Assembly: GCA_019694355.1 (NCBI GenBank)
Contig: JAIBCB010000004.1
Location: 124,001 to 188,000 of the forward strand
DNA: 64,000 nucleotides
DNA from: Pyrinomonadaceae bacterium
Lineage (GTDB): Bacteria; Acidobacteriota; Blastocatellia; Pyrinomonadales; Pyrinomonadaceae
Direction of reading: 5' to 3'
A program made the position numbers and the translations under genes. Positions 52,922-60,856 of this stretch are shown piece after piece. Numbering within the stretch: position 1 is the stretch's first letter; every line of letters starts with the position of its first letter. Under the pieces are notes generated by a model, which was not told the DNA's origin, did not search any database, and was given only the letters and a program-made list of their open reading frames with translations.

Positions 52922-54326
52922 CGATAATATTACGATCACCGAAACCGGAGCCGACGGCACGGAGCAGGAATTTGAGATCACGACCGGAAAGGTCGAGGAC
53001 CTTGCGGCGGACGATCAGGGTTTTGCAGAAGGCGCCGTAGAGGCAATGTTCGATGACGGTTCTACGGATCACGATGCCGCCTATATGGACTATGACGGCG
53101 ACGGGAAGTTCGACACTGCGGCCGCAGACACGGACGGCGACGGCGTTACTGACACCGTTGTTGCGGACACGGACGGCGATGGAAAGGTCGATGCCGCAGG
53201 GGTCGATGCCGATGGCGACGGCAACCTTGATGCAATGGCGTTCGACACGGACGGCGACGGCGTGGTCGATGCCACGATGACGGATACCGACGGCGACGGC
53301 CAAATGGACGAAGCCGATATCGACGGCGATGGTGTCACCGATTACACGCTCGATGCGGACGGCCTCCCGACCGAAGAAGAGGTTTCAACAAACTCGGTCG
53401 AGTTCACGGTCGGCGAAGACGGTTTCCCTGTCGAAGATGCTCCGACCGATGATTCGGATGCGTTCGCAGACTATGCCGAGCAGCCTGCGGCAGACTATGG
53501 CGTAGGCGCCGATCCGGCGTTCGTTGAAACGCCTGTCGATCCCGGCTACTCGGCATCACCGGTCGAATCTTCGGATACTGCGGCCTCCGATGCTGATGCG
53601 GCTGCAGAGGCCGAACAGCAAGCTCACGTCGATGCGGCCACCGATGCTCAATCTGCCGCCGACGAATTTGTCGCAAAAGGTGACTATGCGGCAGCAGCTG
53701 ACGCTCGAGAAACGGCCGAGAATGAAGCTTATGCCGCGGGCGATTCTTCGATGTTGGGTGCGTCGGATTCGAGCGATCTTGATAACGCCGCGTACAAGCA
53801 GGAACAGGCCGAGGGTTATCAGGCTCAGCAGCAAGAGCATATCGCTGAGGGCGATTACGCCGCCGCGAAAGAGGACGCGCAAAATGCGGGCTACGCGACC
53901 GGCGACGCCGATTATCTCGCTGGCGGCGACGATCACACAGGGCAGTCGGACAACGACGTCTATAATCTCGACAACGCTGCCTATGACCAAAAGAACGCCG
54001 AATCATCTGCTGCCGACGCCGAGTGGTACGCGAACGCAGGAATGGACGATGCGGCTCAATCTGCGGCGGATCACGCCGAGGCGTTTCAGGCTTCGGCCGA
54101 TGAATCTGCATCGCGCGCCGACGAGGACAGCTACAACTACGATGCCGATCCGTCGTCTGCGGTGGAAACGGGCGGCAGCTACGACGTCGCCGACGCCGGT
54201 ACATACGATGCCGGCACCTATGACGCAGGAGCGTATGACGCGGGCGGTTACGACGCGGTCGATACCGGGATCGATACTACGATGCCGGTCGATACGTCAG
54301 GATATGATCCGTCGTCAGACGTTTAG
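52911..54326 (+). CDS. Highly acidic Asp-rich repeat protein (thrombospondin-3-like repeats)
   Basis: The 471-residue protein has no signal peptide. Residues about 60-145 hold at least seven calcium-loop type repeats such as DYDGDGKFDTAAADTDGDG and DTDGDGVTDTVVADTDGDG, resembling thrombospondin type 3 or dockerin-like loops. The middle (about 230-400) is an Ala/Asp/Glu helical region with internal similarity (GDYAAAADARETAENEAYAA against GDYAAAKEDAQNAGYATGDA). The tail carries pentad repeats TYDAGTYDAGAYDAGGYDA. It is very acidic. It overlaps the M48-like gene by 11 bp, so the two are coupled. Function is unknown. Confidence 0.8.
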   Translation: MATSDNITITETGADGTEQEFEITTGKVEDLAADDQGFAEGAVEAMFDDGSTDHDAAYMDYDGDGKFDTAAADTDGDGVTDTVVADTDGDGKVDAAGVDADGDGNLDAMAFDTDGDGVVDATMTDTDGDGQMDEADIDGDGVTDYTLDADGLPTEEEVSTNSVEFTVGEDGFPVEDAPTDDSDAFADYAEQPAADYGVGADPAFVETPVDPGYSASPVESSDTAASDADAAAEAEQQAHVDAATDAQSAADEFVAKGDYAAAADARETAENEAYAAGDSSMLGASDSSDLDNAAYKQEQAEGYQAQQQEHIAEGDYAAAKEDAQNAGYATGDADYLAGGDDHTGQSDNDVYNLDNAAYDQKNAESSAADAEWYANAGMDDAAQSAADHAEAFQASADESASRADEDSYNYDADPSSAVETGGSYDVADAGTYDAGTYDAGAYDAGGYDAVDTGIDTTMPVDTSGYDPSSDV

Positions 54327-54346
54327 TTTTACCGAGAACAATTCGA

Positions 54347-54380
54347 AGGCCGTTCGGATCACACCGGACGGCCTCATTTG
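54347..54380 (+). terminator. Hairpin at the end of the zinc-ribbon cluster
   Basis: The stem AGGCCGTTCGG/CCGGACGGCCT (one wobble-type mismatch) lies 20 bp after the acidic-repeat stop and 28 bp before the stop of the convergent gene. It lacks a long T-run, so termination is only likely. Confidence 0.55.
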
Positions 54381-54401
54381 TATTCTGAGTTGGGAAAAGG
54401 A

Positions 54402-55088
54402 TCATTTCTGAGCGATCGTTACCTTTCCCTGCTCGCTAATGCTGTTTACAATATCGCTGACCGTATTTCCCGTGAACGGCCCAGTAACTTTTGTCTGCGG
54501 ATCGCCCGAGACTATCGAATAACGGACGCCGGAAATAAAGGATAGCTCATCGACGACCAAACCCGCAGAAACCGGCCCGGCACAGAGCTTAAAGCCGCCG
54601 CCCGATTGCAGATTCTGTCGGACTCCTTTCCAGAAGTCAATATCGTGGCCATTGATCAACAGGTCGCCGTTCTTCGCAAGATATTCAAGGATATCCCAAT
54701 GCGAACCCTTCGAAGCATCGGTCAAAGGAAAGTCGAACTTAAAATTAGGATCGCCGGCCTTGAACTTGACAACCTTCTTGAACGCCTTCGAAAGAACGGA
54801 TCCAAAATTTTCTACACTTTCTTTCTCGAGCTTTTTCACCAAACTCGGCTCGGAAAGATCCATAAATCCAGAGATCTTGCTGCAGGATGAGGAACAGCCG
54901 GTAGCCGAACATACGCAGACCGCAGCATAGCCATCGGGGCAAGTTTGAGATGCAGAACAGTGTCCTACTTCAGTGCAGGTGCATGATTCTCCCGGACCCG
55001 GGAGAGCTGACTGTGCCGAGGCTGAAAGAGCGAATGCAGCGATAATTGAGAACGTGAGAGTGACGAGCCTTATAGTCTTGATCTTCAT
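54402..55088 (-). CDS. Secreted protein with Cys-rich N-terminal region
   Basis: The 228-residue protein has a signal peptide (TIRLVTLTFSIIAAFALSASAQS). A Cys-rich segment follows: SCTCTEVGHCSASQTCPDG and VCVCSATGCSSSCSK, ten cysteines within about 45 residues, likely disulfide-bonded. The remainder (about 70-228) is mixed alpha/beta with no recognised family. A strong SD (AGGAGGTATCT) precedes the ATG. Its promoter candidate at 55141-55170 has a T8G8 run between -35 and -10, so expression may switch between cells. Confidence 0.75.
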   Translation of the reverse strand: MKIKTIRLVTLTFSIIAAFALSASAQSALPGPGESCTCTEVGHCSASQTCPDGYAAVCVCSATGCSSSCSKISGFMDLSEPSLVKKLEKESVENFGSVLSKAFKKVVKFKAGDPNFKFDFPLTDASKGSHWDILEYLAKNGDLLINGHDIDFWKGVRQNLQSGGGFKLCAGPVSAGLVVDELSFISGVRYSIVSGDPQTKVTGPFTGNTVSDIVNSISEQGKVTIAQK

Positions 55089-55140
55089 AGATACCTCCTA
55101 TTAGATGTGAGTCAAAGACAATACGGGATGTTCCAGCCTA

Positions 55141-55170
55141 ACTCTACGCCCCCCCCAAAAAAAATGTCAA
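55141..55170 (-). promoter_or_regulatory. Candidate phase-variable promoter (T8G8 spacer)
   Basis: On the minus strand TTGACA (55170-55165) is followed by eight T, eight G, CG, then TAGAGT (55146-55141), an 18-base spacer. It lies just after the dcd stop and about 50 bp before the ATG of the Cys-rich secreted protein. A change of one G or T by slippage would alter the spacer, as known for the poly-G spacer of Neisseria porA. Confidence 0.6.
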
Positions 55171-55175
55171 GAGCC

Positions 55176-55769
55176 TTAAACCTTTGCGAACGTGAGGCCG
55201 GTTTGGCCTTGATATTTGCCGCCGCGATCATCGTAAGAAACGGCGCAGTCTTCGTCTGACTCGAAGAAGAGTATTTGCCCGATGCCTTCGTTGACATAAA
55301 CGCGAAGAGGCAGATTTGCGAGATTCGCGATCTCGACGACGAGACGGCCGGTCCATCCGGCCTCAAGCGGCGTTGTGTTCACCAGCAGGCCGGCACGCGC
55401 ATATGTGGATTTTCCGAGTGCGACACCGGTAACATTCCGCGGCATTTTGAAGGTCTCTACCGTAACGCCGAGCCCGTAATGATGCGGCGGAAGCAAATAA
55501 TATTTCGCCCCGTCCTCGGCAATTTGGAGTTCCGGTTCGATCAGCGAATGCTGTTCGTCAAAGCGTTTAGGATCGATCTCCTTTCCGTGAACCGACGAAA
55601 AGATGCGGAACCCGTCGTCCGCGAGCCGCATATCGTAGCCATAGCTCGACGCACCGGCCGAAATGATCTTGCTGCCGTTTGATTCGCGTACGAGTTCGGG
55701 AAGAAACGGCGTGATCATCGCGTGTTCTTCCGCCATTTTCCTGAGCCAAAGGTCTGATTTGATCGCCAT
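55176..55769 (-). CDS. dcd: dCTP deaminase
   Basis: Dcd deaminates dCTP to dUTP for thymidylate synthesis. The 197-residue protein has SAGASSYGYDMRLADDGFRI, the active-site loop VTGVALGKSTYARAGLLVNT with the conserved Ser/Arg, LEAGWTGRLVVEIAN with the catalytic Glu, and GQILFFESDE. It lies 11 bp after the DUF4097-like gene and the two seem cotranscribed, though no functional link is evident. Its 3' end abuts the candidate promoter of the next gene. Confidence 0.95.
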   Translation of the reverse strand: MAIKSDLWLRKMAEEHAMITPFLPELVRESNGSKIISAGASSYGYDMRLADDGFRIFSSVHGKEIDPKRFDEQHSLIEPELQIAEDGAKYYLLPPHHYGLGVTVETFKMPRNVTGVALGKSTYARAGLLVNTTPLEAGWTGRLVVEIANLANLPLRVYVNEGIGQILFFESDEDCAVSYDDRGGKYQGQTGLTFAKV

Positions 55770-55780
55770 AAATTCTCTTT

Positions 55781-56623
55781 CTAAAGTTGGAGCAAGGTCA
55801 TCGTCCCGTCACCGACGGTGAGCTTTACCGCGGTGCCGCCGTTGCCTGCACGAGCAGCAATTCCCTTTTCGGTGAACGGCACGGTCCGCACCCGCGGCTT
55901 AAGGTTCGAAAGCTCATTCTTGATCGAACCGGTTCGAAGGATCACAGCCGTTAGATCCGCGCTCAAGGCTCGCGGAAGACGTGCGGTCAGCGAACCATTC
56001 GCCACCTGCACATCGATCAGGCTTCCGCGCCACGCTTGATTCGGCATCGTAAAGGATACGTCGCCTTTGCCGATCGTCGCCGCAAGAGTTCCGCTGACGA
56101 GAGCGATATCAACATTGCTTTCGATGCCGTTGATACGCAGATCGCCGTCGATGCCCGAAACCGAAATGTCGCCCTTGCCGGCATTGATCTCGACGTCGCA
56201 ATACTGAGGCACGCTGATCGTATAATTTATCTTATATGGCACGCCCGCGAGCTTCTTGAGCAGCTTGCGGTCAGCCTTTTTTGCAGCCTTCCGATTGTCC
56301 GGCCCAACGCTGAAGATGCTGACGCGGCTGACGCTTTCCTGCATCACAAAGCCGGTCAGCTCCGTAACCTGTTGGAGTTCACTCTCGCTGCCGCCCGAAA
56401 CCTCGATCACCGCGGAGATCGAAATTTCATTGCTCCGCGAACCCACCACCTTCACAGAGCCGTTCGGAGCACCTTGGATAACGACCGTTCCGCCCGCTCC
56501 GAAGTCGAAGCGATCCGTCTTCGTCGTGGAGCGCTTCAGGTTTTCCGCCTGCCCGAAGGCGATCGCCGCAGCCGAACAAAGGATCAGCAAGATCGTCAGG
56601 ATTCTAAAAGTTTGTTTGGTCAT
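55781..56623 (-). CDS. Secreted DUF4097-like beta-repeat protein
   Basis: I start at 56623 (MTKQTFRILTILLILCSAAA), which gives a signal peptide and 280 residues; the longer frame runs into the repeat island. The mature part has short beta repeats such as CDVEINAGKGDISVSGIDGD and LAATIGKGDVSFTMP, as in DUF4097-like proteins. A basic stretch (KAAKKADRKLLKKL) interrupts them near residue 120. It precedes dcd by 11 bp. It has no sigma or anti-sigma gene beside it, unlike the copies at 9433 and 57647. Confidence 0.8.
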   Translation of the reverse strand: MTKQTFRILTILLILCSAAAIAFGQAENLKRSTTKTDRFDFGAGGTVVIQGAPNGSVKVVGSRSNEISISAVIEVSGGSESELQQVTELTGFVMQESVSRVSIFSVGPDNRKAAKKADRKLLKKLAGVPYKINYTISVPQYCDVEINAGKGDISVSGIDGDLRINGIESNVDIALVSGTLAATIGKGDVSFTMPNQAWRGSLIDVQVANGSLTARLPRALSADLTAVILRTGSIKNELSNLKPRVRTVPFTEKGIAARAGNGGTAVKLTVGDGTMTLLQL

Positions 56624-56911
56624 TTCGATCGAATTTAACAGTTGCATTGTTTGATGTTTCAAACGCGATCCACAACAGGATAGCACGGATGCCACGGGTA
56701 GGCCTTGTCAGCACCACCTGCGTCAGCGGGCGGTGGATAGTGGTCAGTGAGCCGTCAGCAGTGAGCGGGCGGTCAGCCCCTGTCCGTACCACCTGCGGTA
56801 GCGGGTGGTCTTGTCAGAACAGCCTGCGTGAGCGGGCGGCCAGTTCCGCCGAACACCTCTCGGCTCCGGAGGAGCCGCATGTTTGTAGGACACAACCGTC
56901 AACGCATGCCC

Positions 56912-57043
56912 GGAGGCGGCTCGCCGCCGACGTGGCCGCCTTTTGTCCCAGCCAAGACGCTCGTGGGACAGCTCTTGGGACAGATAAGTGCTGTGTTATC
57001 AGTCACTTACGCGATTTGTCCCAGAATTTCGCAAAAAAAAATC
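56912..57043 (-). repeat. GGGACA structured repeat, copy C
   Basis: This minus-strand copy of the repeat at 29041 and 29217 has a T9 run, TTCTGGGACAAATCGCG, TAAGTGA, GCACTTA, CTGTCCC, TGGCTGGGACA and the GGCGGC/GCCGCC end hairpin (here GGCGGCGAGCCGCC). Confidence 0.8.
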
Positions 57044-57120
57044 AGACGACATTCTTCTGGGCTTGCCCCTTCGCAGTGCGGTCGGGCTTGCCCGACCGTC
57101 CCTAGCCAACTCAGACTCCC

Positions 57121-57252
57121 GGAGGCGGCTTGCCGCCGACAACGGCCGTTCTTTGTCCCAGCCAAGACGCCCCTGGGACAGCTCTTGGGACAAAGAAGTG
57201 CTGTGTTATCAGTCACTTACACGATTTGTCCCAGAATTTCACAAAAAAAAAT
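57121..57252 (-). repeat. GGGACA structured repeat, copy D
   Basis: This minus-strand copy has TTCTGGGACAAATCGTG, TAAGTGA, GCACTTC, TTTGTCCC, TGTCCCAGGGGCGTCTTGG, CTGGGACAAAG and GGCGGCAAGCCGCC. The spacing to copy C is about 80 bp. Confidence 0.8.
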
Positions 57253-57333
57253 CAAATCAAACTGCATTTTTCATGACCATCTTCGGAGGAGTCAAATGCT
57301 TGGGTCGCCACGAATGCCCGAATGGAACCTCTT

Positions 57334-57495
57334 CCGGGCTTTGCCCGTCTATTTGCGGTGAAGCTTGCTTCACCGGCAGCGGTTCTTCTCATCTCTCGGA
57401 GGCTCAGCCTCCGAAGGACTGCGGCGGAGCCGCATAGGTTGAGTAGCATCATCCGGAAAAGCGGAGCTTTTCCGCAAATAGAGCGGCAAAGCCGC
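57334..57495. repeat. Cluster of six different short palindromes
   Basis: In 162 bp there are CGGGCTTTGCCCG (57334), GGTGAAGCTTGCTTCACC (57357), TCGGAGGCTCAGCCTCCGA (57396), GCGGCGGAGCCGC (57421), CGGAAAAGCGGAGCTTTTCC (57454) and GCGGCAAAGCCGC (57483). Each is a perfect or near-perfect hairpin centred on a GC-loop-GC core, with different stem sequence. Confidence 0.8.
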
Positions 57496-57646
57496 CGCCC
57501 TAAACTTGAACCTTGAACCTTGAACTTATTTTGTCAAAGACCAACGGCCGCTTCGACCGTGTTGTAAGCATAGCGAAACGACCGACACGTTTGAAGCACA
57601 AACCGCACAAAACGCACAAAATGCACGATCTGCACAAAATTGATCG

Positions 57647-58411
57647 CTATCGTCGGAAGAATGAGATGCTGCCTTGTTGGTTGGTGACCGAGAGAGTTGC
57701 GCTGCCGTCGCCGAACTTTCCGACGACGCGGCGTCCGTCGCCGATGTAGTTGATGGCACCGCCGCCGAAAACGCCGAGCGAGATATTGCGTGTCGTGGGT
57801 GCGGTCGCAACAACGCGGAAATTCGAGTTGAACGGAATGCGCAGGTTGATGGCGCCACGGGTCGATGCGAAGCGATACGTGCCGCCCGCGACGATATCGC
57901 CATCGTAAAAGATGTCGCCGGTCACATTCTCTGCCGAAACGGCGCTTGCACCGATATTCGTCAGAGTGATGTCGCCCTCGGTCGAAATGCGCGCACGCAC
58001 GAGGCCGCCTCGAACGTTCGAGACGTTCAGGTTTCCCATACGTGTCTCGATATCGACCATCGTCGTGTAAGGCACGCGGACAGTGAAATTCACGTTGCCG
58101 ATGTCGCTGCGATCTTGATTATCTTTGACGAGGTTGATGACGATCGTTCCGGAGAGGTTCTGCGGGGCGACGTTCGCGGCCGGAGCTTCTAGCGTGGCGG
58201 TGATCTGGATCTCCGCACGGTTCCAGCCTTCGACCGTGACCGTACCGCTCTTGTTCATCAGCTGAAGGCGGACGTTGTTAGGCGCCGGATAAGTCCTGGA
58301 AAACTTCTTCTGCGAGAATGCCGAAACCGAAAGGACCGCGACCAACGCGGCGAGAACCGTGAACCTGAGAGCTGAAGGAAGATGGCTGGAGAGTGTCTGG
58401 CAAAAGGACAT
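57647..58411 (-). CDS. Secreted DUF4097-like beta-repeat protein
   Basis: The 254-residue protein has a signal peptide (LPSALRFTVLAALVAVLSVS). It then has YPAPNNVRLQLMNKSGTVTV, GNLNVSNVRGGLVRARISTE, GDITLTNIGASAVSAENVTG and GAINLRIPFNSNFRVVATAP, the repeated turns of the DUF4097-like class. The stop lies at the edge of repeat island 2. It follows the anti-sigma gene by 4 bp, so sigma / anti-sigma / DUF4097-like order is the same as at 7.96-10.46 kb. Confidence 0.83.
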   Translation of the reverse strand: MSFCQTLSSHLPSALRFTVLAALVAVLSVSAFSQKKFSRTYPAPNNVRLQLMNKSGTVTVEGWNRAEIQITATLEAPAANVAPQNLSGTIVINLVKDNQDRSDIGNVNFTVRVPYTTMVDIETRMGNLNVSNVRGGLVRARISTEGDITLTNIGASAVSAENVTGDIFYDGDIVAGGTYRFASTRGAINLRIPFNSNFRVVATAPTTRNISLGVFGGGAINYIGDGRRVVGKFGDGSATLSVTNQQGSISFFRR

Positions 58412-58415
58412 TGTG

Positions 58416-59135
58416 CTAAAGATCCGAGAAATCACGCAAAAGATTCATTTTATCCGTTAATACGGAATCAAGCATCTCTGCAGAGAGATCGTCCTCCGGA
58501 TCCTGTTTCAGGATATTCGTATATTGTGCGACCGACTGGTCGATGACGCGCATATTCCGGTCAAATGCCTCGCGCGTTTTTTCGTTCCATTCGGCACGGC
58601 GCATCTCGACGCGAGCGTTCCAATATTCGATCGCCTTTTGCTGTTCGGCAAAATGGCGTTCGCGGGCCTGCTGCGGCGTTGCGATCAGGCCGAGCTTGCC
58701 GAGCACCTTCTCCATTGTCGTCTCTTCGGCAGAAGAACGCAGCGGTGAGGCACTCGCATCGGGCCGCGAGTATGTTCGAATGCCGATGATCGTGAGCAAA
58801 GAACTGACGATCGCGATCAGAGCAAAGCCCGCCGCAAGCTGCGGCAGCGAAAATCGCCAGAATCGGCGCGTCGGCGGCTCAGGCTCGACCGGCGGAGGCT
58901 TGATCTCGCTCTCAATCACGTTGCTGATGCGCCGCCAGAGAGCGGGTGAGTTCGGCGGAGTGAGCAGATCCTCGGCATCCTCGCGGCAAACATCGAAGAT
59001 AGCGGCAAGGTCTTCGCAAACGGCCGAACATTCGAGGCAGACCGCAAGGTGCTCGCGAACCCCGTCCGCAAGTGCCGGATCAAGCTCGTCGTCGAGGAAC
59101 GGGCTGATCGTTGCTCTGCACTCTTCGCAATTCAT
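58416..59135 (-). CDS. Zinc-finger anti-sigma factor (membrane)
   Basis: The 239-residue protein starts MNCEECRATISPFLDDELDP and has the zf-HC2 motif HLAVCLEC. A membrane helix lies near residues 103-124 (LAAGFALIAIVSSLLTIIGI). The periplasmic part is helical and charged (ATPQQARERHFAEQQKAIEY). The start and layout closely resemble the protein at 8550-9413. It should control the ECF sigma factor encoded 168 bp upstream. Confidence 0.9.
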   Translation of the reverse strand: MNCEECRATISPFLDDELDPALADGVREHLAVCLECSAVCEDLAAIFDVCREDAEDLLTPPNSPALWRRISNVIESEIKPPPVEPEPPTRRFWRFSLPQLAAGFALIAIVSSLLTIIGIRTYSRPDASASPLRSSAEETTMEKVLGKLGLIATPQQARERHFAEQQKAIEYWNARVEMRRAEWNEKTREAFDRNMRVIDQSVAQYTNILKQDPEDDLSAEMLDSVLTDKMNLLRDFSDL

Positions 59136-59243
59136 TGTCTATTACTGCCTTTTGCGAGCAATTCGGCCCGCCAACTCTCTAACTTTAGATAGATTAACCG
59201 AGCACGCATTTGGTTGCCTTGCCGAACGTCCCAAGACGCAATA

Positions 59244-59283
59244 AAAGGCACGAACAGTGCCTTATTATCGGCGTTCGTGCCTT
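59244..59283. terminator. Hairpin between sigma and anti-sigma genes
   Basis: AAGGCACGAAC pairs with GTTCGTGCCTT around an inner GTGCC/GGC-type stem. It lies 20 bp after the sigma stop on the minus strand. It could reduce read-through to the anti-sigma gene. The run after the stem on the minus strand is TATTG, so a strong terminator is not certain. Confidence 0.45.
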
Positions 59284-59302
59284 GCCTTGGGATCCTACCT
59301 CT

Positions 59303-59956
59303 CTAACTCTTAACCTGCACGAGCAATGCCCGCAGTTTCAGCCTCGCCTTGTGAAGCTGTGATTTCGATGTTCCGACTGAAATTCCAAGCCTTTTTGCGA
59401 CCTCTTCGTGCTCAAATCCATTCACATCGTGCAGGATGAACACATTTCGATAGCCGTCGGGAAGCTCGGCGATCGCATTCTTCAGGGCGATGCGGTCGAT
59501 GACCTGCATTTTCCCGGGATTTGCGGTGCCGAGAACGGTCTGCTCGGGCATTTCGCCGTCGTCGCTCGTACGCTCATTCTTGACCGTCCGCCGTCTGAAG
59601 TGCATCAGCACCTGATTGACGGTCATTCTATGCAGCCAGGTCGAAAACGCGGAATCGCCGCGAAAACTGCCGATCTTCTTGAAAAGCTGGACAAAAACTT
59701 CCTGCGTGAGGTCTTCGGCGTCGGTCTGGCTGGCCGTCATTCTGAGCGCGAGGCTATAAGTACGGCGATGATACCGCGAATAGATCACCTCGAAGGCCTC
59801 GAGGCTTCCTTCGGCGGCCATTCTACAGAGCTCAAGGTCAGGAGCCTCTGCATTTACCTCAATTTCAGCTTTTAAGGGAGACTGAAGAACACCAACTTGG
59901 GTATTCTCAAGCCCACGGGCGACATTCGAATCGATCGCCAATGTTGCAATATCCAT
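59303..59956 (-). CDS. ECF-type RNA polymerase sigma factor
   Basis: The protein shows sigma region 2 ([20 protein letters not shown] and [20 protein letters not shown], with [20 protein letters not shown]) and region 4 ([39 protein letters not shown]). I start at the ATG at 59956 with AGG 7 bases upstream (217 residues). The frame stays open to 60112, with another ATG at 60049. It belongs with the anti-sigma and DUF4097-like genes downstream. Confidence 0.92.
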   Translation of the reverse strand: MDIATLAIDSNVARGLENTQVGVLQSPLKAEIEVNAEAPDLELCRMAAEGSLEAFEVIYSRYHRRTYSLALRMTASQTDAEDLTQEVFVQLFKKIGSFRGDSAFSTWLHRMTVNQVLMHFRRRTVKNERTSDDGEMPEQTVLGTANPGKMQVIDRIALKNAIAELPDGYRNVFILHDVNGFEHEEVAKRLGISVGTSKSQLHKARLKLRALLVQVKS

Positions 59957-60205
59957 AGTCGAACCTATTAGATCGCTGCCTGATTGTAATACTTCTTCGT
60001 GGGCTATGATGTTCGACCTCCTATGAATAGTTGCTTCTACTGCCCACATTTTAGTCTTTTTTTTCAGAAATAGTAAAGAAAAAAGTATGCTCCCTCGTCC
60101 GACGCGTCGCACATGGCCCTCGGCTAAGGTCGGCCTCCCAGCAATTCCCGACTTCTCTCTATTGATGTAGAATTGTTACGTCGAACCGACAACTCACAGA
60201 ATTCG

Positions 60206-60856
60206 ATGGAACACGGACAGGTAAAATCACGACAGAGAGTTTCCGATCATGGCGAGGTTTATACGAACCCGCGTGAAGTGAACGCCATGCTTGATCTTGT
60301 AAAGCAAGAGACCGAGCGGATAGATTCGCGTTTCCTTGAACCGGCTTGCGGACATGGGAATTTTCTGACGGCGATCCTTGAGCGTAAGCTCGATGTTGTT
60401 GAGCAGCGGTACAAAAAGAGCCAGCTTGAATTTGAAAGGTATTCGGTTCTTGCGGTCGGAAGTATTTACGGCATCGATCTGCTTGAGGACAATATAGTGC
60501 AGGCGAGGGAAAGGTTATTGGAGATCTTTTCCGAGCGATACTCGCGACTGTTCAAGGCTGAGATCAAGGCCGATTGTATCCGGTCGATCCAATTTATTCT
60601 GGAAAAGAATATCGTTGTCGGCGACGCTCTTGAGATGACCATTGCCAAAGACAGCGAAGTTCCGATCGTTTTCTCCGAATGGTCGCTTGTAAACGGCAGT
60701 TCGGTAAAACGCCGCGATTTCGCATTTGAGCATTTATCGCCCGGAATTCCGATGGATTCGCTTTTCAAAGACACGGGCGAAGAGGGGTTCATCCCGAAAC
60801 CGATACGTGAGTTTCCGTTAACGCATTTTTTGAAGATCGCCGATGTTATTGAATAG
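60206..60856 (+). CDS. Small DNA methyltransferase-like subunit
   Basis: The 216-residue protein has the SAM-binding motif I RFLEPACGHGNFLTAILERK near residue 43 and the adenine-methylase style opening SDHGEVYTNPREVNAMLDLV. The catalytic NPPY motif is absent; the matching place reads VPIVFSEWSLVNGSSVKRRD. It is therefore a partner or specificity-type half of a methylase rather than a complete enzyme. It overlaps the next methylase by 14 bp, so the two are translationally coupled. The start at 60206 gives MEHGQVKSRQRV; an upstream in-frame start at 60173 is possible. Confidence 0.85.
   Translation: MEHGQVKSRQRVSDHGEVYTNPREVNAMLDLVKQETERIDSRFLEPACGHGNFLTAILERKLDVVEQRYKKSQLEFERYSVLAVGSIYGIDLLEDNIVQARERLLEIFSERYSRLFKAEIKADCIRSIQFILEKNIVVGDALEMTIAKDSEVPIVFSEWSLVNGSSVKRRDFAFEHLSPGIPMDSLFKDTGEEGFIPKPIREFPLTHFLKIADVIE

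Larger units (their letters stand above)
56690..57646. repeat. Repeat island 2 (gene-free, about 0.95 kb)
   Basis: No convincing gene is present. Reading from right to left it repeats island 1 in order: the TTTGTGCGG-type segment (57533-57650), a palindrome cluster (57334-57495), structured repeat D (57121-57252), a GCAGTGCGGTCGGGC stretch (57071), structured repeat C (56912-57043), GGCTCCGGAGGAGCC (56865) and CCTGCGTGAGCGGGCGG (56822). It also holds further CACCTGCG-type short repeats near 56718 and 56790. Confidence 0.8.

Noticed and set aside
53404..54204. 266-codon Arg-rich minus-strand frame
   Set aside because: It is the reverse-strand translation of the Asp/Ala repeats of the acidic protein.
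56647..57452. Open frames of 64-177 codons in repeat island 2
   Set aside because: As in island 1, they follow the repeats and show no protein family.
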